From a virus: a stretch of 38,878 nt of DNA. This document shows positions 14,236-21,897 of the stretch, one piece after another (positions within the stretch are counted from its first letter, which is position 1; every line of letters starts with the position of its first letter). The stretch is from IMG/VR virus record IMGVR_UViG_3300046777_000769, positions 1-38,878 of that record, one strand, 5' to 3'. The notes under the pieces are model-generated. The model made no database searches. It saw nothing but the letters and a program-made list of their open reading frames with translations, and was not told where the DNA came from. The position numbers and the translations under genes were made by a program.

Positions 14236-15093
14236 TTATGCTGCGTATCTAATAATTACTATGCCTGAACCACCTGCTGCTGAGGTGCCACCAATAACTC
14301 CACCCATACCACCACAACCACCACCACCGCCACCTGTGTTTGCAGTTCCTGCTTCGGCATCTCTGTTATCTATACCAGCGCCACCCTTACCTCCACCGCC
14401 TAAACCGCCAGCGACCTTAGCAATAGTGCCATTGTATTCGTAGCCACCACCGCCACCGCCAGCGTAGTAACCGCTGTCAGCGCCAGTGCTTGTTGCGCTT
14501 GCCCAAGATGAGTAAGAGTTATTACCATTAGCACCTGTCGGTGGATTGTTTGTGACTCCATTTGCAGCAGCAGATGCTCCTGCTCCACCTAAACGATAAG
14601 TTCCATTGTAGGCGCCTTTTGGACCACCAGTGTAGTTAGTAGTTGTTCCATTGATAACCTTTTTAGAGTTACCGCCATCACCTTCATAGTTATTAAAGAC
14701 TGCGCCGTTTGTAACAGAAACAGAATTTGAACCTACGCTTGATGCTGAACCGCTACCACCATTACCGTCACCTGCAGCAGAACCGCCACCACCAATTGTT
14801 ACTGTTTGGTTAGTTGAAAAAGATAAAGATTCTGTATATAGAAGTGCTCCACCTCCACCACCTGCACCGATGCGACCATTAAGGTTTCCGCCACCGCCAC
14901 CTGAAACAACAAGTATGTCAGTGGTCAATGACTGTAATGGACCAAATGTTCCAGATGAGGTGAATGTGTGATACACATAGCCACCTGAAAGGGTTATTGT
15001 TCCACCAGTCGCCTTGATTGGATTATAAGCAGTATTGCCAGCCAGTAAACTAGATGGAGATACGGTACCAGTCTTAAGACTAGAGATTGACAT
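14236..15093 (-). CDS. Glycine-rich tail adhesin (second copy)
   Basis: 285 residues. Same anchor (S-L-K-T-G ... S-L-L-A-G-N-T-A-Y-N-P) as the next gene, then G-Y-V-Y-H-T-F-T-S-S-G-T-F, D-I-L-V-V-S-G-G-G-G-G and a long Gly/Asn/Ser-rich region ending G-I-V-I-I-R-Y. Paralogue of 13330-14226 with diverged glycine loops, which suggests alternative or multivalent receptor binding. Confidence 0.65.
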   Translation of the reverse strand: MSISSLKTGTVSPSSLLAGNTAYNPIKATGGTITLSGGYVYHTFTSSGTFGPLQSLTTDILVVSGGGGGNLNGRIGAGGGGGALLYTESLSFSTNQTVTIGGGGSAAGDGNGGSGSASSVGSNSVSVTNGAVFNNYEGDGGNSKKVINGTTTNYTGGPKGAYNGTYRLGGAGASAAANGVTNNPPTGANGNNSYSSWASATSTGADSGYYAGGGGGGYEYNGTIAKVAGGLGGGGKGGAGIDNRDAEAGTANTGGGGGGCGGMGGVIGGTSAAGGSGIVIIRYAA

Positions 15094-15419
15094 TAGACCG
15101 AAGCCTCGTCTCCAAACGCCTGGAAAGCAACGTTTGCTGTAGAAGCGTAGACTGATAGTACATCTGTTGTTGCAAGTGTTAAACCTACTGTAATGATTGT
15201 TGAGTCAGATGCTCCGACTGTAATGTCATATCCAATGTAGTGCTTGTTCTCAATTGATGCACCTGCTGGACGTACTGCTAGTCTAAATGTAGCAGCAGTT
15301 GATGTTAGGTTAGCAACTGAGATAGATGAGACTACCGCTTCCTTCGCAGAAGGAACAGTGTAGAGAGTTGTAAGTGTTGTTGCAGATGGGTTTACTTGCC
15401 CAAGTACTTTCTTTGCCAT
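15093..15419 (-). CDS. Small beta-rich virion protein
   Basis: 108 residues, an all-beta pattern rich in Thr/Ala/Val (L-Y-T-V-P-S-A-K-E-A-V-V-S-S-I-S-V-A-N). It starts shortly after the main fibre gene and overlaps the glycine-rich gene by one base. Probably a small jelly-roll-like accessory or decoration protein. No family recognised with certainty. Confidence 0.5.
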   Translation of the reverse strand: MAKKVLGQVNPSATTLTTLYTVPSAKEAVVSSISVANLTSTAATFRLAVRPAGASIENKHYIGYDITVGASDSTIITVGLTLATTDVLSVYASTANVAFQAFGDEASV

Positions 15420-15435
15420 TGTTTATATCCTTTGC

Positions 15436-17136
15436 TTAGGCACCCATCAGCATAAATACTGACGGTGTAGGGTCGGTTACGATTGATGCCCAACTTGCAG
15501 TTGAGCCGTTGGTTGTTAAATACTTGCCTGAATTACCTGTCTGAGAAGGTAGAGCATCTACCACTCCCCAAGATGATACAGTTCCATTTGTAGTTAGATA
15601 CTTACCTGACTGTCCCGACTGTGATGGTACCACATAGACACTTGTTGTGTCAAGTTGCACCGTTACAGCGCCAGAGGTTCCTCCACCTGTAAGACCAGTT
15701 CCAGCAGTAACTGCTGTAATGTCTCCAGGGTTTGCTGCAGTCCATTCAAGTCCTGTAGCAGTTGCTGAGTTTACGCTGAGAACGTATCCATTAGTTGCTG
15801 CAACTGTCAGTGGGCTAAAGGCATCTAGCCCTGTACCCACCAGTAGGTCTCCCTTAGCATCAAATGATGATGCAACTGCTGCTGCAGCCGAGGCAGCACT
15901 TGCTGCTGCGCTTGTAGCAGATGTGGCAGCCGCTGTTGCTGATGCTGCTGCGCTAGTGGCTGATGTTGCTGCAGCCGTTGCTGAGTTAGCAGCAGAGGTT
16001 GCAGAAGTTGAAGCATTGGTTGCAAATGTCTGAGCAGATGTTGCGCTAGTTGCAGCAGCGGTTGCGCTGGCTGCAGCCGATGTAGCAGATGTTGCAGCAG
16101 CGGTAGCACTGTTAGACGCACTCGTTGCTGATGTTGCTGCTGCACTTGCATAGCCTGCAATTGTTGCTACTGAGTTAGCAGCAGTCGTTGCACTTGCTGC
16201 AGCAGATGTGGCTGATGTAGCCGCTGCTGTGGCTGAGGCTGCTGCTGAGGTAGCACTAGTTGCTGCTGCTGTTGCTGAACTTGCTGAGGTAGTTGCAGAT
16301 GCTGCTGATGCAATTGCTGATGTTTCTGCACTTCCAGCCGATGTAGCAGCAGATGCTGCGCTAGTGGCTGCAGATGCAGCACTTGTTGCTGCAGAAGTTG
16401 CAGAGCCTAAGATGCTATCTACGTATGACTTTGGTGTAGCAGAAGAAGTTGACATACCAGCAGATGAAAGACCAGTAAGTGTTACACCAGTCATATCAAT
16501 AGTCTTGTTAGTCAAAGTCTGGGCTGCGTTAGCAATTACTACTGTACCAGTTGTATTAGGTAGGGTAATTGTATTATCTTGAGTTGGGTCTGTTACTGTG
16601 AGCGTAGTCTCGTACGCATCTGCAGTAGCACCTTCAAAAACAATGCTTGCATCTACACCAGCACCAGAGATGCTAGGGTTAGTAATAGTAGGTGCTGTTA
16701 AAGTCTTGTTAGTAAGAGTCTGAGTCTTAAGTGTACCTACAACGTCGCCTTCGCCTGCTGCGATACCGTGCATTGTGTGAGCGCCAGTACCATCATTGTA
16801 TCCACCAGTTGCTTCAATGTGAAGGTTGGCTTCGCGGAAATCACGACCGATTGCCATATGGCGAACAGCAGCACCAGCGGAGTGAGCCTGTCCAGTACCA
16901 GCATTCTCAACACCACGGACAATTGTTAATACGTTAGTACTAACAACCGTGACGTCTACAATTTCTTCAAGCGCTGTATCTGGGTCAATGACAACAGTAA
17001 ATGTTGTACCAGCGGGGACGGTTGCTCCACCAAGTAACGCTGAACCAGATACGACAGTACAACTTGTTGCTGTGTCTGTAATACCCGCTGCTAGCGTAGT
17101 TTGCTGTGAGCGTGAGGAATATTTTCTTGTTGTCAT
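15436..17136 (-). CDS. Tail fibre protein with Ala/Ser/Thr repeat shaft
   Basis: 566 residues. The N-terminal ~100 residues form a beta domain (virion attachment). T-L-T-N-K-T-L-T-A-P-T-I-T-N-P and T-L-T-N-K-T-I-D are typical phage fibre motifs. Residues about 240-422 are a run of A-A-T-S-A-T-S-A type repeats, probably a trimeric coiled-coil-like shaft. The C-terminus (S-G-K-Y-L-T-T-N-G twice) is a repeated beta motif. Follows the connector gene, consistent with a fibre joined to the neck or tail. Confidence 0.75.
   Translation of the reverse strand: MTTRKYSSRSQQTTLAAGITDTATSCTVVSGSALLGGATVPAGTTFTVVIDPDTALEEIVDVTVVSTNVLTIVRGVENAGTGQAHSAGAAVRHMAIGRDFREANLHIEATGGYNDGTGAHTMHGIAAGEGDVVGTLKTQTLTNKTLTAPTITNPSISGAGVDASIVFEGATADAYETTLTVTDPTQDNTITLPNTTGTVVIANAAQTLTNKTIDMTGVTLTGLSSAGMSTSSATPKSYVDSILGSATSAATSAASAATSAASAATSAGSAETSAIASAASATTSASSATAAATSATSAAASATAAATSATSAAASATTAANSVATIAGYASAAATSATSASNSATAAATSATSAAASATAAATSATSAQTFATNASTSATSAANSATAAATSATSAAASATAAATSATSAAASAASAAAAVASSFDAKGDLLVGTGLDAFSPLTVAATNGYVLSVNSATATGLEWTAANPGDITAVTAGTGLTGGGTSGAVTVQLDTTSVYVVPSQSGQSGKYLTTNGTVSSWGVVDALPSQTGNSGKYLTTNGSTASWASIVTDPTPSVFMLMGA
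15870..16420. repeat. Low-complexity repeat coding for the fibre shaft
   Basis: Tandem imperfect repeats built from GCTGCT/GCAGCA and GTTGC/GTAGC units, encoding the Ala/Ser/Thr shaft. Likely to vary in copy number by slippage and prone to assembly collapse. Confidence 0.7.
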
Positions 17137-17144
17137 TTAATTAC

Positions 17145-18062
17145 CTATCGGCTGTAGTGAACGCGGATTGGATACTGGGCTTGCTGTCTTGCTGTTTCTT
17201 CGTTCAAGCGTTGTGTATAGAGTGCGTACAGTTGCTTTGTAGCAGTTTGTGATGCACCGAATGGACGCTTACTATCTGTCTCATCAGCCTGTGGGCTAAC
17301 TTGTGCAGCACGAGCAGGGTCCAAATATGTTAGTAGGCGGTATGAAGCGCCAAGGATTGCAACATCTCGAACGGAGTTTGGTAGTCCTGTCTGAGTTGCA
17401 AAGTCTTCTGAGTTGCTAGTAAATGGTTCTGGGTCAGTTGCATATACAACCTTGACTGTACGACCTGGTTGAACAAAGTCACCAATTGTTACTGTCTGTG
17501 CTCCAGCACCAAATGCTGTAGTAGATGCCAATGAGTCCCAAGACCAGTGACGGATTGGGAACCATTCTTCTGAAGGTCCAATGTCTTGCCACATAATGGT
17601 CAAGATGTTGTGGATGTTCAAGTTGTTAAATGCGTAGGTAGTCTGTGCTGCATTGAAAACAAATGTTGTAGTCTTGACTGCAAAGATAGTAGAGCCAAAG
17701 GCTGCGATAGTATCGTTGATTGCTTTCTTGATTACATAACGTGGGAAGGTTGGAGTGATAGTAACCTTAGCCCCAGCGGTGTGTTCTGCAATTGTGGTAC
17801 CTAGGTAGCCACGTCCCCAAGGTGGAACGGTTGCTGTATTAGATACGCGGTCAAAGGAGTCTAGCCAGACGAGTTCTTCGTCGATTTCAATTGTTCCCTT
17901 ACCGATGTTGTCAGTAGATGCTAACTGTAGGATAATTGGGTTAGCAATAGTTGAGGCATCATCTGTAACATTTTCTGTGATGTAAGTGGCTCTATCCTGC
18001 TGGTATGTATAACCTGCAAGATTGATAAGCACTTCATCAATCATACTTTCAAGTGTTGGCAT
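17145..18062 (-). CDS. Head-to-tail connector/adaptor-like protein
   Basis: 305 residues. It starts M-P-T-L-E-S-M-I-D-E-V-L with an N-terminal helical part, a central beta region (D-E-E-L-V-W-L-D-S-F-D) and a C-terminal helix ending in Gln/Arg-rich sequence. Size and position between capsid and fibre genes fit a dodecameric adaptor that bridges portal and tail (tail-tube A-like in short-tailed phages). Assigned mainly by context. Confidence 0.5.
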   Translation of the reverse strand: MPTLESMIDEVLINLAGYTYQQDRATYITENVTDDASTIANPIILQLASTDNIGKGTIEIDEELVWLDSFDRVSNTATVPPWGRGYLGTTIAEHTAGAKVTITPTFPRYVIKKAINDTIAAFGSTIFAVKTTTFVFNAAQTTYAFNNLNIHNILTIMWQDIGPSEEWFPIRHWSWDSLASTTAFGAGAQTVTIGDFVQPGRTVKVVYATDPEPFTSNSEDFATQTGLPNSVRDVAILGASYRLLTYLDPARAAQVSPQADETDSKRPFGASQTATKQLYALYTQRLNEETARQQAQYPIRVHYSR

Positions 18063-18328
18063 TAGATAGTCCTTAATGCTGCAAGAGCAGATAGTCCAGT
18101 AGTAGACGCTAGTTCATTGCAGATAGCGTTAAGGTTCTTAAAGTTATTAGGTTGACGGTTTGCATCAGCCTTGTAGTTAAGGGCTGCAATTAAACCCTTA
18201 CCCTCTGTTCCAGCCCAGGCATTAGCAGCACCTTGTGACTCTTTAAATACTGTCATCAGTGGATAATCTCCACCATTAGCCAAACGATTAAGTTCAGCAC
18301 AGAACGATAAACCAGGAATGCTTGCCAT
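18062..18328 (-). CDS. Hypothetical 88-residue head-region protein
   Basis: Helical protein with F-C-A-E-L-N-R-L-A-N-G-G and a C-terminal Ala/Leu helix. It lies between the basic-protein run and the connector, with a one-base stop/start overlap on the connector side. Probably a virion component; no family recognised. Confidence 0.5.
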   Translation of the reverse strand: MASIPGLSFCAELNRLANGGDYPLMTVFKESQGAANAWAGTEGKGLIAALNYKADANRQPNNFKNLNAICNELASTTGLSALAALRTI

Positions 18329-18486
18329 TATTTAGCCTTTCGTTTAACTGCTGCGTTGTCTACCAAGTTAGGGTATGGACGTCCCGCTGCTTTTGCTCTA
18401 GCCTTTGCCTTAGCCTTTTGTGATGCAGTCAAAGGTGTTGATTTCTTATTAGGATTCTTCTTGTCCCAGAATGCTTTCTTTTTCAC
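18328..18486 (-). CDS. Small basic protein
   Basis: 52 residues from a GTG overlapping the previous stop (GTGA). Starts K-K-K-A-F-W-D-K-K-N-P, continues as a Lys/Ala helix (Q-K-A-K-A-K-A-R-A-K-A-A-G-R-P) and ends K-R-K-A-K. Very basic, so likely to bind nucleic acid. Member of a run of five basic small genes here. Confidence 0.55.
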   Translation of the reverse strand: MKKKAFWDKKNPNKKSTPLTASQKAKAKARAKAAGRPYPNLVDNAAVKRKAK

Positions 18487-18743
18487 CACTTCACCTTGTC
18501 TGCCCAGTAGGCTGCTGACATCTTTCCTTTAGCAATGTTCTTTGCGTGACGAGCCTTGAAGGACTTTTGACGGGCAGTAGGCTGCCTATCTCCAGTGACA
18601 CCCTGTTGACCAAAGCGAATAGTTTTAACCTTATCGCCTTCTTTAGCCACAACAACGTGTGACTTTGTTGGATGACTTGGTGTGCGCTTAGGCTTGTTAA
18701 AACCTGCCACTCCTGCTCGCTTTAGTCTAGGGTCTCTTTGCAT
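18483..18743 (-). CDS. Basic conserved phage protein (RFGQ...SFKARH type)
   Basis: 86 residues. V-K-T-I-R-F-G-Q-Q-G-V ... S-F-K-A-R-H ... S-A-A-Y-W-A-D-K-V-K-W is a pattern known from small conserved proteins in aquatic phages, probably of the DUF5872 type, though I cannot verify that. Strongly basic. Lies among capsid-adjacent genes; a packaged DNA-binding or assembly role is possible. Confidence 0.6.
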   Translation of the reverse strand: MQRDPRLKRAGVAGFNKPKRTPSHPTKSHVVVAKEGDKVKTIRFGQQGVTGDRQPTARQKSFKARHAKNIAKGKMSAAYWADKVKW

Positions 18744-18913
18744 TACTTCTTCTTCGCCTTCTTAACAGTCTTTTTTGCTTTTGACTTGCCTGCCTCAGAG
18801 AGAGCAATAGCGATAGCCTGCTTAGGATTCTTAACAACTTTGCCACCCTTTCCAGAGTGAAGTGTTCCCCGCTTGAACTCGCCCATTACTTTCTGTACTT
18901 TAGTCTTTTTCAT
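18743..18913 (-). CDS. DUF6496-like small basic protein
   Basis: 56 residues. M-G-E-F-K-R-G-T-L-H-S-G-K-G-G, followed by V-K-N-P-K-Q-A-I-A-I-A-L-S-E-A, is the DUF6496 pattern, here with a histone-H1-like tail (K-A-K-K-T-V-K-K-A-K-K-K). Function not established. Its stop and start overlap both neighbours. Confidence 0.68.
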   Translation of the reverse strand: MKKTKVQKVMGEFKRGTLHSGKGGKVVKNPKQAIAIALSEAGKSKAKKTVKKAKKK

Positions 18914-19245
18914 CGTCCGAAGTTCTTATTCTTTGAACGTGCCAAGTCTGGACTTAGCATCTTGCCACCCTTTTTTACCTCAGGAATAGTTAGTCCTGGG
19001 TACTTCTTTGCAATAGCAGCCTTTGCTGCAGCCTCTGCTGCCGCTACTCCCTTAGGAGATGTGCGCTCTTGAATTGCCTTAATTGCTGCAGCACCTGTTA
19101 GTGTTGTAGGCTTAGCCTTTTGTGCTTCATACTGAGCCTTTAGTTTTGCAAGGTCTGCTTTCAGATTCTTTTTATCTGTCGGTGTTTCCGCTGTATCTAC
19201 TAACCAAGAACGCTTGTTCTGGTATTCGTCATATGACATTGGCAT
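18910..19245 (-). CDS. Hypothetical basic helical protein
   Basis: 111 residues. Helical and Lys/Ala-rich (L-K-A-D-L-A-K-L-K-A-Q-Y-E-A-Q-K-A-K), then an Ala-rich helix and a Gly/Lys/Arg tail. Part of the basic gene run between capsid and connector. Could be an internal head protein. No family recognised. Confidence 0.5.
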   Translation of the reverse strand: MPMSYDEYQNKRSWLVDTAETPTDKKNLKADLAKLKAQYEAQKAKPTTLTGAAAIKAIQERTSPKGVAAAEAAAKAAIAKKYPGLTIPEVKKGGKMLSPDLARSKNKNFGR

Positions 19246-19247
19246 AA

Positions 19248-19394
19248 TTACTTCATCTTCTTCTTAGCGACTTTTTTAGCAACCTTCTTGGCTGTCTTCT
19301 TCTTCATTCCAGCCTTAGGTGAACCGTATTCCATCATACGTTCCTTCTTGCCTTCGCCCATTTCGTGCATCTTATTTTTCATTGACATCTTCAT
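19248..19394 (-). CDS. Tiny Lys/Met-rich basic protein
   Basis: 48 residues. The ATG overlaps the previous TAA. Composition is dominated by Lys and Met, ending K-K-K-T-A-K-K-V-A-K-K-V-A-K-K-K, like the tail of histone H1 or bacterial histone-like proteins. Likely binds DNA or RNA non-specifically. Its tight fit between two genes supports its reality. Confidence 0.55.
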   Translation of the reverse strand: MKMSMKNKMHEMGEGKKERMMEYGSPKAGMKKKTAKKVAKKVAKKKMK

Positions 19395-19708
19395 TAGATT
19401 GCTCCTACTTCCTTGAGTACCTCTACCGATTTTTTGTTTATATCTTTTGCCTTTGGCATAGTGTCTGCGTTATAAGGTTTGTTGAGAACCTCACTTGCTT
19501 GGTACGCCTCTTGTATATGCCGATGAGTTGTACCTGCTGGCTGCATACCCTGAGCACGTGCTTCCTTGTATGCTTCCAGTTCGCCAGTCCACTTCTTATC
19601 GGCAATTGGTCTTGAAGCATCTCCTGGAGATAACTCAAGAGTTCCTATTTTGCAACCAAAACATCCTTCAACATACTCAGGGTGTTTCTGCTTCTGATGT
19701 AAATTCAT
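19394..19708 (-). CDS. Hypothetical protein with His/Cys motif
   Basis: 104 residues. H-Q-K-Q-K-H-P-E-Y-V-E-G-C-F-G-C-K near the N-terminus may bind zinc. The rest is charged and helical. Located between the head-completion-like gene and the basic gene run. Similar proteins occur next to capsid genes in actinobacterial phages, but I cannot name a family. Confidence 0.5.
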   Translation of the reverse strand: MNLHQKQKHPEYVEGCFGCKIGTLELSPGDASRPIADKKWTGELEAYKEARAQGMQPAGTTHRHIQEAYQASEVLNKPYNADTMPKAKDINKKSVEVLKEVGAI

Positions 19709-19714
19709 TTGTCC

Positions 19715-19987
19715 CTACACTTCAGTAAAGTTTGCCTCTGTGACTCCAACTCCACCAGCAATTAATGCTGCCTTTGTTGCATCACTTACTTCGTAGTTTC
19801 TTCCACCTTGATATATCTCTTGAAAGTTTGGTAAGTCTGAATCAAGAATGTATCTCTGCTGAGAGTAAACTCCGTTTTGTCTTACAATAGAAACGCCTAC
19901 ATCTAACTTGTAAAAGTAAAATAGGCGTGAGCCAGTACCAGATGGACCTTCCTCTACGGTTGGTGTCTTGAATAGCCAAGTAGCCAT
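19715..19987 (-). CDS. Small head-region protein
   Basis: 90 residues, beta-rich (L-F-Y-F-Y-K-L-D-V-G-V-S-I-V) with a helical C-terminal part. First gene after the major capsid protein, where head-completion or stopper proteins usually lie. GGAGGACT upstream serves as the ribosome binding site. Function inferred from position only. Confidence 0.5.
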   Translation of the reverse strand: MATWLFKTPTVEEGPSGTGSRLFYFYKLDVGVSIVRQNGVYSQQRYILDSDLPNFQEIYQGGRNYEVSDATKAALIAGGVGVTEANFTEV

Positions 19988-20012
19988 TAGTCCTCCTTAG
20001 TGAACTTACTGA

Positions 20013-20047
20013 TGAGCAGGATACTTTTCGAATATGTACCCTGCTCA
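20013..20047 (-). promoter_or_regulatory. Hairpin after the major capsid gene
   Basis: TGAGCAGG (20013-20020) pairs perfectly with CCTGCTCA (20040-20047), with TAC/GTA extending the stem after one mismatch. No U-run follows in the leftward RNA, so complete termination is unlikely. Probably stabilises the capsid mRNA 3' end or partly attenuates downstream genes. Confidence 0.55.
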
Positions 20048-20062
20048 CCCGTCAATTAACTA

Positions 20063-21262
20063 CTAGAGAGCAGCGATTGAAGAGCCTGTTTCTAGGCGAT
20101 ATAGTGCTTCCTCACGGTAACGAGCGAAACCAAGTACGCCGTACCAACCCATTGGGCGGAAACGCATCAACTTATCTGTTACGTTACCAATAACAACGTG
20201 TGGTTCCTCAGCAACAGCCTGAGCCATTGCTTGCTTTCCAGCCACGATTGTATTGAATACGCGAGTTACTGGTGTAACTGTTACAACTGTTGTCGCTGTA
20301 ACTGCTGCTGTGTTAGCAACGTCTACAGTGATTGTTGTTGTTGAACCAGATGTTGCGATAGCAGTGATTAGTGCGCCTGAAGCGATACCTGTTCCTGCAA
20401 TCTTGTCGCCAACTTCAGCGCGAGATGCGATAACAGATGTTGAAGCAACGCCGAATGTGAATCCTGCTGATGTTCCTGCAACTGTTACTGCTGTTGTTGT
20501 CAATGCTGTCTGGTCTGCACCTGACTTGCTTGAGTACAAACGTGGTGACTCTACGAAGTATGCACCTTCGTATGCACCAATCTCACCAGCCCAAATGTTT
20601 TCATTTGACTGGTAGTTGTGTGGGTCACGCCATCCTGCTGCGCCTGTCTCGGCACGTAGGTCGTGTGATACTTCTGGGTGGATACCAACCCAGTAGAGTG
20701 AACCCTTGCGGTATGCAGCCTTGTTTGAACGCAACTTAGCAACAGCCTTACGGATGTCTGCTGAGTCTAGTGTTGCAGCAGCAGTAATTGTTGCTGTTGA
20801 GGTTGCTGTTGAACCACCGTAGATTACGTTTGTTCCACCGCGAAGTGTTGTCATTGCAACCTGGTCGATTGAATCTGCAAGGTTGAATGCGATGATGTTA
20901 GCAATTGCTGGGTCTACATCTGCTAGAGAGAATAGTTCCAACGCACGTGTTACAAGAACAGAGTTACCGTACTCGTTAAGAGTAATTGTAACTGTGTTAG
21001 GTGTTGACAATGCTACTGCATCTGGGTCAACTGTCTCTGTTAGTGTGCTTGTTGCTGCTGTTAGGTCCTGGTACTTCTGTAGAACTACAGTTGAACCTGG
21101 GATTGATTGCTGTGCTGGAGTCTTGTCTGCGACTGAACGAATTAGTGGTTCGGCGCGGAGAGCGAATTCTAGAAGACGGTCGTATGCCTTCTGTACAAGA
21201 CCAGCACCACCGACGGTACCTCCGAGAGAGGTACTTCCAGTTGATGTATAGGCGTTAGCCAT
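20063..21262 (-). CDS. Major capsid protein (HK97-fold type, inferred)
   Basis: 399 residues, directly downstream of the scaffold gene and preceded by a very strong ribosome binding site. The N-terminal helix A-Y-D-R-L-L-E-F-A-L-R-A-E-P-L-I, the V-T-R-A-L-E-L-F-S segment and a C-terminal M-R-F-R-P-M-G-W-Y-G-V are consistent with phage capsid proteins. Residues about 250-335 form a Thr/Ala/Val-rich beta segment that looks like an inserted surface domain. The capsid role is well supported by position; the HK97 fold is assumed from the family norm. Confidence 0.8.
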   Translation of the reverse strand: MANAYTSTGSTSLGGTVGGAGLVQKAYDRLLEFALRAEPLIRSVADKTPAQQSIPGSTVVLQKYQDLTAATSTLTETVDPDAVALSTPNTVTITLNEYGNSVLVTRALELFSLADVDPAIANIIAFNLADSIDQVAMTTLRGGTNVIYGGSTATSTATITAAATLDSADIRKAVAKLRSNKAAYRKGSLYWVGIHPEVSHDLRAETGAAGWRDPHNYQSNENIWAGEIGAYEGAYFVESPRLYSSKSGADQTALTTTAVTVAGTSAGFTFGVASTSVIASRAEVGDKIAGTGIASGALITAIATSGSTTTITVDVANTAAVTATTVVTVTPVTRVFNTIVAGKQAMAQAVAEEPHVVIGNVTDKLMRFRPMGWYGVLGFARYREEALYRLETGSSIAAL

Positions 21263-21267
21263 ATGCG

Positions 21268-21283
21268 GTCACCTCCAAGTGAC
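21268..21283 (-). promoter_or_regulatory. Capsid gene ribosome binding site in a hairpin
   Basis: In the leftward RNA, GTCAC-TTGGAG-GTGAC forms a 5-bp hairpin with the Shine-Dalgarno core in its loop and 3' arm. GGAGGTGA is a near-full complement of the 16S rRNA 3' end, the strongest site I noticed in the window. Placed a few bases before the capsid ATG, it explains high capsid translation. Confidence 0.65.
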
Positions 21284-21298
21284 TATGAACGGATATTT

Positions 21299-21775
21299 TT
21301 ATTGTGAGCGAAGAATTGCCAGAATGTCTTCTTCAGATGTTGCCTGTTGCATTCTGTATTCAATGTCGTTTGCTCGGTCAGGGGTCATAGCATTTTGTGT
21401 AACCAAGTCCTGGTTGCGTAATGCAGCGCGGTCTTCTTGGGATATTCCTGATGCTTCTTCGTTAACCGTTAGTCCGAACAAGTCAGCATTATCATCGAGC
21501 CAGTTAGAAACTGATTCTTCGTTAATGTCTTCCAAGTCCTTCATTACTAAACGGGCTGCTTTAAGATTGACGCCCTTCTTTTCTAGTACTGACTTGACAG
21601 TTGACTCACGCTGCGCCTTGGAAAATCCCTCAAGTTGCTCAGTGAGTTCCTTGATACGCTTCTCATCTGCACGCTTGGCTTTACGCAACTTTTTAAGTAA
21701 GTCGCTTCCATCCATCGGTGCTTCTTCGATTGTATCTAGGTCATCGTCTTCGTCGTCCCAGTAGTTGTTGCTCAT
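21299..21775 (-). CDS. Capsid scaffolding protein
   Basis: 158 residues, acidic N-terminus (D-D-E-D-D-D-L), a long coiled-coil region (L-L-K-K-L-R-K-A-K-R-A-D-E-K-R-I-K-E-L) and a charged helical C-terminus ending A-I-L-R-S-Q. This is the usual make-up of phage scaffold proteins, which guide prohead assembly and then leave or are cut. Immediately precedes the capsid gene. Confidence 0.78.
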   Translation of the reverse strand: MSNNYWDDEDDDLDTIEEAPMDGSDLLKKLRKAKRADEKRIKELTEQLEGFSKAQRESTVKSVLEKKGVNLKAARLVMKDLEDINEESVSNWLDDNADLFGLTVNEEASGISQEDRAALRNQDLVTQNAMTPDRANDIEYRMQQATSEEDILAILRSQ

Positions 21776-21897
21776 AGCAACGCCACCCTTCTATTCGTAG
21801 TTAGTTCGCAAGCCTCAGATACCATTCGGGGAAATGGTCTGGCTCTTACTCCCAGTCTTTTACGCTGGCGGGGCTGGTCGGTCCGCTCAGGATTCTT
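21776..21897 (-). promoter_or_regulatory. Non-coding leader before scaffold/capsid genes
   Basis: A 122-bp gap in an otherwise gap-free operon, GC-richer than its surroundings. It contains an inverted repeat ACCATT (21821-21826) / AATGGT (21833-21838) and a G/C-rich stretch around 21855-21890. I see no clear -10/-35 pair. Could be a 5' leader, processing site or internal promoter that boosts scaffold and capsid expression. Confidence 0.4.

Noticed and set aside
13440-14443. Open frames antisense to or out of frame with the glycine-rich adhesins (Pro-rich or Val/Ala-rich)
   Set aside because: Compositional shadows of Gly-codon repeats.
15870-16420. CRISPR-like array
   Set aside because: Repeats are short, imperfect and in frame with a fibre gene; there are no unique spacers of constant length.
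15647-16582. Ala/Val-rich and Gln/Leu-rich open frames over the fibre shaft
   Set aside because: Alternate-frame readings of GCT/GCA repeats.
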